Shown here: positions 27,792 through 37,226 of the stretch, in pieces | Layout of the letters: the number at the start of each line of letters is the position of its first letter | How positions within the stretch are numbered: position 1 is the stretch's first letter | Source: Dehalococcoidia bacterium | GTDB lineage: Bacteria; Chloroflexota; Dehalococcoidia; GIF9; UBA5629 | Direction: 5' to 3' | NCBI GenBank assembly: GCA_011170325.1 | Contig: DUEX01000003.1 | Location: forward strand, 16,661-59,116 | DNA length: 42,456 bases | Notes under the pieces: generated by a model | The model's database searches: none | Told to the model about the DNA's origin: nothing | What the model saw: the letters and a program-made list of their open reading frames with translations, nothing else | Translations under genes and position numbers: made by a program

Positions 27792-28175
27792 TCAGTTGGG
27801 TAAGATTAAAGTTGTCTTCCCAGAAAGAACTAATTCCTCATCTTGGTCAAAGGTGGTAAGCTCGATTACCAGCATACTTAATTTGGTGCGGCTTAGCTTC
27901 TGTACAACTCGGGACTGACAACATATGCGTGAGCCAACAGTTACTGGCTTGAAGAACTCTAATTCCTGTGAGGCGTGAACTGAGCCAGGCGGCATATTAA
28001 TGGACTGGGAGACCGCTTTCATGGTATAAGCGGCAATCGCAAAGGGTGGGGCGAAGCTGGCAACTGGTGAATGAGCCTCTACCGCTTCTTCATACTTGGA
28101 AATAATCGAAGGGGTGAGCTCATAGTTAACAGGCGGCAACTCATAGCCCACTTTTAATTCTTCATACCTTATCAT
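27792..28175 (-). CDS. FAS1-like/MaoC N-terminal hotdog dehydratase (HadA-like)
   Basis: IRYEELKVGYELPPVNYELTPSIISKYEEAVEAHSP... ASQELEFFKPVTVGSRICCQSRV, paired with the adjacent MaoC gene. Confidence 0.75.
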   Translation of the reverse strand: MIRYEELKVGYELPPVNYELTPSIISKYEEAVEAHSPVASFAPPFAIAAYTMKAVSQSINMPPGSVHASQELEFFKPVTVGSRICCQSRVVQKLSRTKLSMLVIELTTFDQDEELVLSGKTTLILPN

Positions 28176-28183
28176 CAGTAAAT

Positions 28184-28212
28184 TTGAGGAATTTAGTATA
28201 AGATTACCTCAA
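28184..28212. promoter_or_regulatory. Inverted repeat TTGAGG-N17-CCTCAA spanning the proximal -10
   Basis: ttgaggaatttagtataagattacctcaa; encloses the TATACT -10. Confidence 0.4.
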
Positions 28213-28291
28213 GATTAAGTCAAGAGGAGTGGCTATTAGTATACCTCGAATAACTATGCTCATAGTAGCCTAATGGCTCTACTCTTGTCAA
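28195..28291 (-). promoter_or_regulatory. Two tandem promoters reading into the hotdog/plsX/fab cluster
   Basis: Reverse strand: TTGACT (28223-28218)-17-TATACT (28200-28195) and TTGACA (28291-28286)-18-TACTAT (28267-28262). Confidence 0.65.
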
Positions 28292-28386
28292 GTTTAGCAA
28301 CACTTTTTGGACTTAGATTAACTCTCATTTGAACACTCCTAGAACATCCTCGGCTCTTGGAGTATAATCACTACTTACAGTGGAGA

Positions 28387-29601
28387 GTGTCAAAAGTGGT
28401 GAAAAAGGCTTTGGCGAAGGATGAATTAAAGGCAGAGGTAAATAAGCAAGTAGAGTTTCACCGCCACGAACTTATTGAATTAAGCCTTAGGATTCATGCC
28501 AATCCTGAGCTAGGATTCAAGGAGGAGAAGGCATCGGCTTGGTTAACCGGTTATCTCGAGAAAAATGGGTTCCAGGTGGAAAAAGGTACAGGAGGTTTGC
28601 CCACATCTTTCAAAGCAGTCTACAGCAAAGGCAAACCGGTTATTGCTTTGCTGGCTGAGTACGATGCCTTGCCTGAAGTCGGACATGCCTGTGGGCACAA
28701 TATAATAGCTGCCTCAGCAGTAGGAGCCGGTGTGGCTAGTAGATGTATTGTTGATAACTATGGTGGGACAGTTGCCGTTTTTGGTACTCCTGCAGAGGAG
28801 CTTTTTGGTGGTAAAGTAACCATGTTGCAAGCTGGAGCTTTTGATGGACTGGATGTAGCCATGATAGTACATCCTGGAGTGCGAAATATGGCAACTACTG
28901 AAGCACTTGCTTGTATTAGCTTGGAGATTGAATTTATTGGTAAAGCAGCTCATGCTGCTGCTCATCCTGAGCAGGGAATCAATGCTCTGGAAGCTGTGGT
29001 TTTAGCTTTTAATGCCGTAAACTCACTTCGCCAACATATTAAAGACAAAGCCCGTATCCATGGTATAATTACCTCTGGTGGTGAAGCCGCTAACATAGTG
29101 CCAGCTTACTCCTCAGCTAAATTACTAGTCCGTGCTTCAGACAACGCCTATCTTGACGAACTAAAGCAAAAGGTTCTAAACTGTTTTAGTGGAGCCTCAC
29201 TAGCTACTGGAGCTCGGTTGGACTACAAATGGGGGGAAATAATCTACGCTCCGATGAACAATAACTTGTTCCTAGCCCAGCTCTTCTCCCAAAATCTCAA
29301 ATCTTTAGGCCGCAAGATAGAACCTTTTGAGCCTCGCTTTGGTTTTGGCAGCACCGATATGGGTAATGTTAGCCAAGTTATACCTGCCATTCACCCTTCA
29401 GTTGCTATTGCCTCTCCCGGCATATCGCTGCACTCAACGGATTTTGCCCTAGCTGCTGCCTCTGAAGCAGGACATAAGGGGCTGCTAGATGCTGCTAAAG
29501 TTCTGGCTATGACAGTCGTCGACCTTCTCAGTGAACCTGAGACGTTGGCTAAGGTCAAGGATGAATTTTCTCACAGCCATGACAAAAGTTGGTATTCCTA
29601 G
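28387..29601 (+). CDS. M20 family metallopeptidase / amidohydrolase
   Basis: HRHELIELSLRIHANPELGFKEEKASAWL ... LAEYDALPEVGHACGHNIIAASAVGAG ... TPAEELFGGK; start uncertain (track start 28357 is TTG). Confidence 0.9.
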   Translation: MSKVVKKALAKDELKAEVNKQVEFHRHELIELSLRIHANPELGFKEEKASAWLTGYLEKNGFQVEKGTGGLPTSFKAVYSKGKPVIALLAEYDALPEVGHACGHNIIAASAVGAGVASRCIVDNYGGTVAVFGTPAEELFGGKVTMLQAGAFDGLDVAMIVHPGVRNMATTEALACISLEIEFIGKAAHAAAHPEQGINALEAVVLAFNAVNSLRQHIKDKARIHGIITSGGEAANIVPAYSSAKLLVRASDNAYLDELKQKVLNCFSGASLATGARLDYKWGEIIYAPMNNNLFLAQLFSQNLKSLGRKIEPFEPRFGFGSTDMGNVSQVIPAIHPSVAIASPGISLHSTDFALAAASEAGHKGLLDAAKVLAMTVVDLLSEPETLAKVKDEFSHSHDKSWYS

Positions 29602-30577
29602 AGCTTTACTCTACTACCAATATTATCCCATGTGGAGAACCTTCTTCGAGGAGTTGGGAGTTGAGACAGTCTTATCAACTCCAACTACGAAAGCTATGGT
29701 CAATTCAGGGTGCTCAAGGATGGTAGCTGAAACCTGCTTACCAGTGAAAGTTTTCTGCGGGCACGCTCTTTCTTTAGTGGATAAATGTGACTATATGTTT
29801 ATCCCGGCTATCCGTAGTATGGGGAAAAGAGCCTATAATTGTTCTAAATTCTTAGGTTTGCCTGATATGATGAAGGCGGTGATACCAGAATGCCCGCTAA
29901 TTCTTGATATGGATATAGATGTCACCAATGGAAAACGCACCCTGTATCAGAATATTTATAGCTTAGGCCGTCATTTCACCTGGAATCCAGCTAAAGTTAA
30001 AAAGGCGGCAGAGAAAGCCTGGGAGTGTCATTTGGCTTATTACCAGCAAATGTTTAGCCAAGGGCTTACACCAACTCAGGCGATAGATGAAATATTCAGT
30101 GAAAAGGGGGTAGGGGTAGACCAAGAAACAGCTAATTCGTCTTTAACACTGACCGTTGCTGTTGTCGGACATCCTTATCTCATATATGACGATTATATCA
30201 ATCACCGCCTCATCCACCGGCTACAAACCATGGGTGCCAGAGTCCTAACCCCAGAGATGGTAGACGAGGAAGTGCTTGATGTGGCCATGACTAAATTGGT
30301 AGGCAACCCTCGCTGGACTTATGAAGTTGATGTAATCGGTGCCGGTGGTTATTACCTTGAGGTGAAAGTCGATGGTGTAATCGGTGTGATCGCCTTCGGC
30401 TGCGGTCCTGACTCAGTAATGATGGACATGGTGTATCGTAAAGCTAAGCGACTTAAGGCGATTCCCTTTATGTGTCTTACACTTGATGAGCATACTGCTG
30501 ATGCTGGATTAGTTACTCGTCTTGAGGCTTTTCTCGATATGGTTAAAAGGCGGAGGAGAGAGCAGACATGCGTGTAG
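29579..30577 (+). CDS. Acyl-CoA dehydratase activase-related protein (DUF2229-like)
   Basis: MTKVGIPRALLYYQYYPMWRTFFEELGVETVLSTPTTKAMVNSGCSRMVAETCLPVKVFCGHALSLVDKCDYMFIPAIRSM. Confidence 0.8.
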   Translation: MTKVGIPRALLYYQYYPMWRTFFEELGVETVLSTPTTKAMVNSGCSRMVAETCLPVKVFCGHALSLVDKCDYMFIPAIRSMGKRAYNCSKFLGLPDMMKAVIPECPLILDMDIDVTNGKRTLYQNIYSLGRHFTWNPAKVKKAAEKAWECHLAYYQQMFSQGLTPTQAIDEIFSEKGVGVDQETANSSLTLTVAVVGHPYLIYDDYINHRLIHRLQTMGARVLTPEMVDEEVLDVAMTKLVGNPRWTYEVDVIGAGGYYLEVKVDGVIGVIAFGCGPDSVMMDMVYRKAKRLKAIPFMCLTLDEHTADAGLVTRLEAFLDMVKRRRREQTCV

Positions 30578-31668
30578 GCATACCTCATGCTGGTAACATT
30601 TATATCCCTTTCAGGACGCTATTTAGAGAATTAGGCACTGAGCTTGTGGTACCACCACCCAATAACCAGCGGGCACTGGACTTAGGGGTCAAGTATGCTC
30701 CTGAGGGAGTCTGTATCCCTTTCAAGCTAACTTTGGGCAATTTAATCGAGGCTTGTGAGCTAGGCGCTGATACTGTTCTTCAAGCTGGCGGTTTTGGTAT
30801 CTGCCGATTAAGCTACTATGCTAAGACGCAGAAGGAAATTCTTCATGACCTAGGCTATGATGCCGAAATGCTTACCTTCGATGTATCACAGAACAAACTT
30901 CGAGGGATCCTTCAGCTCATTAAACATGTATCCGATAATGCACCTTGGTCTAAGGTTATCCCAGCTTTCCGCTTTGGCTTAGCTAAGGTAGCTGCCGTGG
31001 ATGATATAGAGAAAATAGTACACAAGATGCGAGCCGTAGAGTTAGAAAAAGGAACAGCTAACAGAATCTATCGAGAGGCTATAACAGCTATCGATGAGGT
31101 TGCTGACCATGGCACTTTGAAACGGGTGGTTAAAGACTATAGTGAAAAGCTATACCAGATATCCAGAAACCCTGATGCCGACTCGCTCAAAGTTGGCATA
31201 GTCGGTGAAATTTTTGTAGTCTTGGACCCCTTTTCCAATTTAGACCTGGAAGTAGAACTAGGTAAATTAGGAGTGGAAGTAAAGCGCGCTATTTTCTTCT
31301 CCCGCTGGACCAAATTCAGCCTTTTTCTTAACCCTTTGGGTGTGGATGAGTGGAAAAAGGTGCATGAGGCAGCTATGCCTTATCTTAAGCGCGATGTCGG
31401 TGGCGATGGCTGGGAATCAGTAGGTGAGAAAGTATTTCATGCTCACCAGTACGATGGCATAGTTCATGTAGCACCTTTCACCTGCATGCCAGAGGTAGTG
31501 GCTCAAAATATTATGCCTTCAACTAAGGAGGACATCCCGGTACTCACTCTCCTTTGTGATGAGCAAACAGCCAAACCAGGAATGCTAACCAGACTCGAAG
31601 CTTTCGTCGACATGCTGAATTTCAGACGAAAGAGGATTGGGAATCTAAAACCGGGAGTTATAAAATAG
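30568..31668 (+). CDS. Second dehydratase/activase-related protein (DUF2229/HgdB-like)
   Basis: MRVGIPHAGNIYIPFRTLFRELGTELVVPPPNNQRALDLGVKYAPEGVCIPFKLTLGNLIEACELGADTVLQAGGFGICRLSYY. Confidence 0.75.
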   Translation: MRVGIPHAGNIYIPFRTLFRELGTELVVPPPNNQRALDLGVKYAPEGVCIPFKLTLGNLIEACELGADTVLQAGGFGICRLSYYAKTQKEILHDLGYDAEMLTFDVSQNKLRGILQLIKHVSDNAPWSKVIPAFRFGLAKVAAVDDIEKIVHKMRAVELEKGTANRIYREAITAIDEVADHGTLKRVVKDYSEKLYQISRNPDADSLKVGIVGEIFVVLDPFSNLDLEVELGKLGVEVKRAIFFSRWTKFSLFLNPLGVDEWKKVHEAAMPYLKRDVGGDGWESVGEKVFHAHQYDGIVHVAPFTCMPEVVAQNIMPSTKEDIPVLTLLCDEQTAKPGMLTRLEAFVDMLNFRRKRIGNLKPGVIK

Positions 31669-31672
31669 GGCT

Positions 31673-32638
31673 ATGAAAACCTATCTTGGTATCGATGTTG
31701 GTTCACTAACTACTAAGTTAGCTCTGCTTGACCAAGACAACCGGCTTCTTACAGCAGTTTATTTACGTACTCAAGGTAAACCAGTTGCCATGATTCAAGA
31801 AGGGTTAGAACAAATTAGAGACCAGATGCCCTATGGAGCTGACATCTGTGGGGTGGCTACCACAGGTAGTGCTCGTTACTTAGCTGGTGTGGTAACTGAT
31901 GCTGACCTGGTAAAGAATGAGATTACCAGCCAAGCCTTTGGCGCCATACATTATGTTCCTGATGCCCAGACTGTAATCGAAATTGGCGGTCAAGATAGCA
32001 AAATTATAATTATTCGCGATGGCGTAGTCATCGACTTTGGCATGAACACAGTATGTGCTGCTGGCACTGGCAGCTTTCTTGACCACCAAGCCTCACGGTT
32101 AAATATTAATATTGAGGACTTCGGACAGCAGGCCTTGCAAAGCAAAACACCAGTGCGCATTGCTGGGCGATGCACTGTCTTCGCTGAGTCAGATATGATT
32201 CATAAGCAGCAGATGGGGCACAAAACTGATGATATCCTCTACGGTTTGTGTCAAGCCCTGGTACGTAATTTTATCAATAATGTTGCTTTGGGTAAGGAAA
32301 TCCTGCCTCCAGTAGTCTTTCAGGGTGGGGTGGCATTCAATGCGGGGATTGTCAAAGCATTTGAGGAAAGCTTAAGTACTCAGGTTATTGTGCCTCCTCA
32401 TCACGAGGTTCTAGGAGCTATCGGCGTTGCCCTTGTAGCACGTGAGGAAATAGAAGCCAGTGGTAACATGACCAAATTTAGAGGTTTCAGCATCAGTCAG
32501 GCAAATTACCATACTTCATCTTTTGAGTGCAAAGCTTGCCCCAACGTGTGCGAAATTGCCCAGCTTTCCCTTGATGGTAAAGTTCTGGCTAGGTGGGGAG
32601 GTCGCTGTGACCTATGGGAAAGAGCGTCGACTGGTTGA
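31673..32638 (+). CDS. 2-hydroxyacyl-CoA dehydratase activase (BadF/BadG/BcrA/BcrD ATPase family)
   Basis: ASKHA GIDVGSLTTKLALLD; Fe-S Cys in TVCAAGTGSFLD and GRCTVFAESDM; C-terminal tail FECKACPNVCEIAQLSLDGKVLARWGGRCDLWE. Confidence 0.92.
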   Translation: MKTYLGIDVGSLTTKLALLDQDNRLLTAVYLRTQGKPVAMIQEGLEQIRDQMPYGADICGVATTGSARYLAGVVTDADLVKNEITSQAFGAIHYVPDAQTVIEIGGQDSKIIIIRDGVVIDFGMNTVCAAGTGSFLDHQASRLNINIEDFGQQALQSKTPVRIAGRCTVFAESDMIHKQQMGHKTDDILYGLCQALVRNFINNVALGKEILPPVVFQGGVAFNAGIVKAFEESLSTQVIVPPHHEVLGAIGVALVAREEIEASGNMTKFRGFSISQANYHTSSFECKACPNVCEIAQLSLDGKVLARWGGRCDLWERASTG

Positions 32639-32650
32639 GGCAGATGTGAA

Positions 32651-33112
32651 ATGAAGGTTATTTTTCTAAAGGACGTATCAGCTAAAGGGGGAAAAGGGGA
32701 TATAAAAGAAGTAGCTGATGGCTATGCAAGGAACTTCCTTTTCCCCCAAGGTTTAGCTTTGCTAGCAACACCAGCAGCCATTAAAGCAGCTAAAGCCCAG
32801 TCCGAAGAGAGAGTACAACGCCGAACTCGTCAGCAAGAAGAATTAGCTGAGCTAATTCAGCGTCTGGAGGGGAAAGAGCTGCATTTCAAGGCTCGAGTGG
32901 GTGCTAGAGGTCGCCTTCATGGTGCCGTTACTAGTGCTGACATAGCTGGTGAGCTTTCTCAGCTTATCAGCTTTGAGATTGACAAGAAAAAGGTTGAGCT
33001 AGATGAACCATTGCGTCATCTAGGTAGCTACGAAGTAGCCATCAGCTTAGCTAAAGGTTCAGAAGCTAAGATCAAAGTAGTTGTTGAGGAAGAGAAGATC
33101 CAAAGTGATTAG
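32651..33112 (+). CDS. rplI: 50S ribosomal protein L9
   Basis: [45 protein letters not shown]. Confidence 0.96.
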   Translation: MKVIFLKDVSAKGGKGDIKEVADGYARNFLFPQGLALLATPAAIKAAKAQSEERVQRRTRQQEELAELIQRLEGKELHFKARVGARGRLHGAVTSADIAGELSQLISFEIDKKKVELDEPLRHLGSYEVAISLAKGSEAKIKVVVEEEKIQSD

Positions 33113-34475
33113 TGAGAACTTGCCTCCACACGATGTTGAAGCTGAAGAAGCAGTAATTGGCTCCCTTCTTGTTGACAGCGAAGCCATATTCAAAGTTGCC
33201 ACCTTTCTTAGACCTGAGGACTTCTTCACACAGCAAAATCAATGGATTTATGATGCTTGCCTCTGTCTTTACCAGCGTAATGAGGGTATAAATCAGATAA
33301 CTGTAGCTCATGAATTAGCTCAGCAAGGTAAACTGGAAGAGGTTGGTGGGGCTGCTTATTTAAGCCACCTGGTCTCCATTGTCCCTACGTCTCTCCATAT
33401 TGAATATTATGCACAGATTGTGTCTAGGCTATCTGTGATGCGCCGATTGATCAGCGCTGCTAACCAGATTGCTGCTATCGGCTATCAAGCTGATGCGGAT
33501 GTTGATGCTGCTCTCAGTAAGGCAGAGGACACTCTTTTTAGAGTAAGACAGCGGCAGAGTCACAGGGATTTCGTTCTTATCCGTCATGTTCTCGGTCAGT
33601 ATTTTGAGGAAACTGGACCAGCTCAACCTCGGGAAGAAGAGATCCCGCATATTCTCACCAACTTTACCGCCTTGGATAGTTTCTTAGGCGGGTTGCAGCG
33701 TTCTGACTTGATTGTTTTAGCTGCCAGGCCAAGCTTAGGCAAAACTAGCTTAGCCCTTAATATTGCTAGAAACACAGCTATCAACCAAAAGGCCTGCGTT
33801 GCTCTATTCAGCTTAGAAATGTCTCAGCAAGCAGTTGTCCAACGCCTGCTAGCTAACGAGGCTAATGTAGATTCTAGGCATGTTCGCCTGGGAATCTATA
33901 CTGAAGAAGAAGAGAGAAAGATTATGGAAGCTAGCGGCGTTCTTTCGGAAGCCTCCATCTATATTGATGACTCGCCTCAACTGCGGATAGTAGAGGTGCG
34001 AAGCAAGGCACGACGCCTTCACTTCGAGCGCACTATTGACCTAGTCATTGTTGATTATCTGCAACTAATACAGGGAGAGGCTAGAGGCGACAGTCGGGTG
34101 CAGGAGGTCAGTGAGATAACACGCTCGCTAAAGGCACTTGCTCGGGAGATAGATACACCGGTATTAGCTGTATCACAACTTAGCCGAGCTGTAGAGTGGC
34201 GGGCATCTCACAGACCCCAGCTTGCTGATCTTAGGGAGAGCGGTAGTATTGAACAAGATGCTGATGTAGTTCTCTTTATCTATCGGGATGAAATGTATTA
34301 TAACGAAGATGAATGGAGAAAACTCCATGATATTGAGGGCGAGCCATATCCTAAAGGCATCGCCGATATCATTATAGCTAAACATCGCAACGGTCCCACA
34401 GGTGAGGTCAAATTACGCTTTCTCCCTAGAACTGCCAGATTCAAAGATTTAGAGACTGAGCTAAGCCCAGCTTGA
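33105..34475 (+). CDS. dnaB: Replicative DNA helicase DnaB
   Basis: [20 protein letters not shown]; Walker [55 protein letters not shown] start at 33105 preferred. Confidence 0.96.
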   Translation: MISENLPPHDVEAEEAVIGSLLVDSEAIFKVATFLRPEDFFTQQNQWIYDACLCLYQRNEGINQITVAHELAQQGKLEEVGGAAYLSHLVSIVPTSLHIEYYAQIVSRLSVMRRLISAANQIAAIGYQADADVDAALSKAEDTLFRVRQRQSHRDFVLIRHVLGQYFEETGPAQPREEEIPHILTNFTALDSFLGGLQRSDLIVLAARPSLGKTSLALNIARNTAINQKACVALFSLEMSQQAVVQRLLANEANVDSRHVRLGIYTEEEERKIMEASGVLSEASIYIDDSPQLRIVEVRSKARRLHFERTIDLVIVDYLQLIQGEARGDSRVQEVSEITRSLKALAREIDTPVLAVSQLSRAVEWRASHRPQLADLRESGSIEQDADVVLFIYRDEMYYNEDEWRKLHDIEGEPYPKGIADIIIAKHRNGPTGEVKLRFLPRTARFKDLETELSPA

Positions 34476-34497
34476 GGAATATTGAGGCTAAAGAGGC

Positions 34498-35220
34498 ATG
34501 ACTAAGAAACCCTTCCTTGGTTTCCCAGCAAGAACGGAGGTTACCCCGATACCTAATCTGTTCTTCACTGCGTTAGTGCCACAGATTGAAGATATCGCTG
34601 AGCTCAAGACGGCATTGCATATTTTCTGGCTACTCAGCCGCCGACAAGGCTATCCTCAGTTCGTAACTTATAGCGAGCTCCTGTCTGACCCTGTCCTCAT
34701 GAGTGGCATAAAGGAAGGAACCAAGCCTGTAGATGAGATACTTCGTCACACGCTACATTTAGTTGTCCAACATGGCATTATGCTTCACCTAAGGCTTGAC
34801 AGAGACGGAGAGTTCGAAGATGCTTATTTTATCAACACCGAAATTGGGAAGAGAATAATCGATGAAATTCAACAAGGTAAACTCATGTTACCAGATCTGA
34901 TGCCTAATAAATATGAGGAATTGGGAGCCGCACTGCCATCGGGCATTTTTAGTCTCTATGAACAAAACATAGGTATGCTTACACCAATAATCGCGGAAGA
35001 ACTTCAGGAGGCTGAGAAACTTTACCCGGCAGATTGGATTGAGAGTGCTTTTAAAGAGGCAGTTGCTTTAAATAAGCGTAGCTGGAAGTATATCGCGCGT
35101 ATCTTAGAGCGGTGGGCTATTGAGGGTAAAGATAATGGAAAGCCTGGGAGAGATTTTAAAAAAGAAAGCGATTCCGGCAAATACATCAGGGGCAAATACG
35201 GACATATGGTTAAGCGCTGA
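34498..35220 (+). CDS. DnaD-like replication protein
   Basis: C-terminal IFSLYEQNIGMLTPIIAEELQEAEKLYPADWIESAFKEAVALNKRSWKYIARILERWAIEGKD matches the DnaD domain pattern. Confidence 0.85.
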   Translation: MTKKPFLGFPARTEVTPIPNLFFTALVPQIEDIAELKTALHIFWLLSRRQGYPQFVTYSELLSDPVLMSGIKEGTKPVDEILRHTLHLVVQHGIMLHLRLDRDGEFEDAYFINTEIGKRIIDEIQQGKLMLPDLMPNKYEELGAALPSGIFSLYEQNIGMLTPIIAEELQEAEKLYPADWIESAFKEAVALNKRSWKYIARILERWAIEGKDNGKPGRDFKKESDSGKYIRGKYGHMVKR

Positions 35221-36556
35221 GGCAGGGGAAGAAAGCTCGCCTGATTCCACTTGTCCCCTGTGTAAAGGAGCTGGCTTCGTATATCCTCTATTAGCTTCGG
35301 GGCGTCCTGATTTCAGTCGAGTTGTCCCCTGCAAATGCACCCATGGAGGGCTGCAAAAAGAGAAACTAGCTCAGCTTCAGCAATACAGTAATCTGGGCGC
35401 TTTATCTCGACTGACTTTTGACAACCTTCTACAGGCTGGAAGACATAGCGAAGCTACATCGCAGCAGTATTTCACACAGGCTTATGAAGCAGCCAAAGCT
35501 TTTGCTGCTGATCCCAAAGGATGGTTGGTCTTAATCGGCCCCGGTGGCTGTGGCAAAACACACTTGGCTTGCGCCATTGCTAATCATCGTCTAAGCCTAG
35601 CTCAGCCTGCCTTTTACATAGGAGTCGCTGATTTACTAGACCATCTTCGCTCTACCTTCAGCCCTAGCAGCGACATCGCCTACGATGAGCTGTTTGAACG
35701 AGTGAAAAATACCCCGCTTTTAGTCTTGGATGACTTAACCATGGCGGTTACTACCGCTTGGGCAAAGGGAAAGCTAAAACAGTTGCTTGACCACCGTTTC
35801 AATACTCAGTTACCTACAGTAATCACTAGCGATGTGCCAATTGAAGAGTTTGAGGAGGATTTACGAGGCCGCCTAACTGCCCCTGAGTTCTGTCAGATAT
35901 GTGTGATTCAAGGAAAATCCTCACCGTCTTTAGAGCACCTCGGAGGCCTAGAATTAGAGTTATTACGAAAAATGTCCTTCAAAAATTTTGATTGTAAGCG
36001 ATTGAACCTCCCAGCCGAACATCGTCAGAACTTGGAGCAGGCGTTCCGTATCGCCTTCAATTTTGCTCAATCTCCCCAAGGCTGGCTAGTCTTCCAGGGG
36101 GTTAATGGCTGTGGCAAAACACATTTGGCAGCCGCCATTGCCAATCATCTGCATCAAGAAGGCAAATCAGTCTTGTTTATCGTGGTTCCTGACCTCCTTG
36201 ACTATTTGCGTTCTACTTTTAGTCCAGAAAGCAGAGTCTCCTATGATGAGCTCTTTGAGAAAGTTAAAAAGGCTCCAGTACTTATTCTTGATGATTTTGG
36301 TGAACAGTCAGCTACACCATGGGCTCAAGAAAAGCTCTATCAGCTGATTAACTACCGCTATAATGCCAGGTTAGCCACAGTAATTACTACCTGTTTTTCC
36401 TTAGACGAGATTGAAAGTCGCATCAGCTCTCGAATGGTAGACCCTAGCCTTAGCCTAGTCTTTAACATCATGGCTCCTGATTATCGGGGCGATATACAGG
36501 CAGCTCGGGAGGCTAGGTTACAGCAGCGATATTCTCGGCGAGGTCGCCAGTCTTAG
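35135..36556 (+). CDS. DnaC/DnaI-like AAA+ ATPase with two tandem AAA+ modules (putative helicase loader)
   Basis: N-terminal Cys motif CPLCKGAGF...VPCKC; P-loops GPGGCGKTHLACAIANH and GVNGCGKTHLAAAIANH; Walker B LLVLDDLT and VLILDDFG; ATG at 35135 preferred over the track start. Confidence 0.88.
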   Translation: MESLGEILKKKAIPANTSGANTDIWLSAEAGEESSPDSTCPLCKGAGFVYPLLASGRPDFSRVVPCKCTHGGLQKEKLAQLQQYSNLGALSRLTFDNLLQAGRHSEATSQQYFTQAYEAAKAFAADPKGWLVLIGPGGCGKTHLACAIANHRLSLAQPAFYIGVADLLDHLRSTFSPSSDIAYDELFERVKNTPLLVLDDLTMAVTTAWAKGKLKQLLDHRFNTQLPTVITSDVPIEEFEEDLRGRLTAPEFCQICVIQGKSSPSLEHLGGLELELLRKMSFKNFDCKRLNLPAEHRQNLEQAFRIAFNFAQSPQGWLVFQGVNGCGKTHLAAAIANHLHQEGKSVLFIVVPDLLDYLRSTFSPESRVSYDELFEKVKKAPVLILDDFGEQSATPWAQEKLYQLINYRYNARLATVITTCFSLDEIESRISSRMVDPSLSLVFNIMAPDYRGDIQAAREARLQQRYSRRGRQS

Positions 36557-36685
36557 AGAGCGTTTAGCAATCCTGCCTATCATTCTTCGCTCCGCTCAGG
36601 TGGCAACTAAACGGTCGTTAGGCTGATGGTGTTGCAGGCCGAAAGCTTTCCTGCTAAAATGGTCTAGATTACAAAGGATAAAATT

Positions 36686-37189
36686 GTGGTAAACGCGCCA
36701 GTTTTGGTACTCAATCAGAGCTACGAGCCGCTCAATATCTGCCAAGTGCGCCGAGCTATAGTCTTGCTTCTTCGTGGCAGAGCTGAGGTTCTAGAGAATG
36801 GGCGAGGTAATCTCCATTCCGTTGACAATGTCTTCGATGTCCCTTTGGTGATTCGCCTTGTTTACTTCATTAGGCGACCCCGCCGGCAGCGAAGAATGAC
36901 CAAGCTCGAGATTTTCAACCGTGACCGGTATATCTGTCAATATTGTGGTCGGGAAAACAAGGAGCTCACTCTGGATCATGTCATACCTAGACGGCGTGGT
37001 GGGGAGCATAGCTGGGAAAATGTAGTCAGTGCTTGCATACCCTGCAATCGTCGAAAGGCTGGACGCACACCAGCCGAAGCTGGGATGCACCTTCTCCGCC
37101 AGCCCCGACCACCAAGCAACGATGGTTTCTATGTGCCTTACCACTACCTTCGTATGTATACTGAGTGGCAAAAATATCTCCCTCAATAG
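36686..37189 (+). CDS. HNH endonuclease family protein
   Basis: RDRYICQYCGRENKELTLDHVIPRRRGGEHSWENVVSACIPCNRRKAGRTP. Confidence 0.93.
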   Translation: MVNAPVLVLNQSYEPLNICQVRRAIVLLLRGRAEVLENGRGNLHSVDNVFDVPLVIRLVYFIRRPRRQRRMTKLEIFNRDRYICQYCGRENKELTLDHVIPRRRGGEHSWENVVSACIPCNRRKAGRTPAEAGMHLLRQPRPPSNDGFYVPYHYLRMYTEWQKYLPQ

Positions 37190-37226
37190 CTGCCTTTCTC
37201 CCGTTGCTCATCAATTATTACAATTA

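Noticed and set aside
36105-36347. Out-of-frame ORF inside the second AAA+ module
   Set aside because: Overlaps a strongly supported conserved CDS and shows no recognisable motif.
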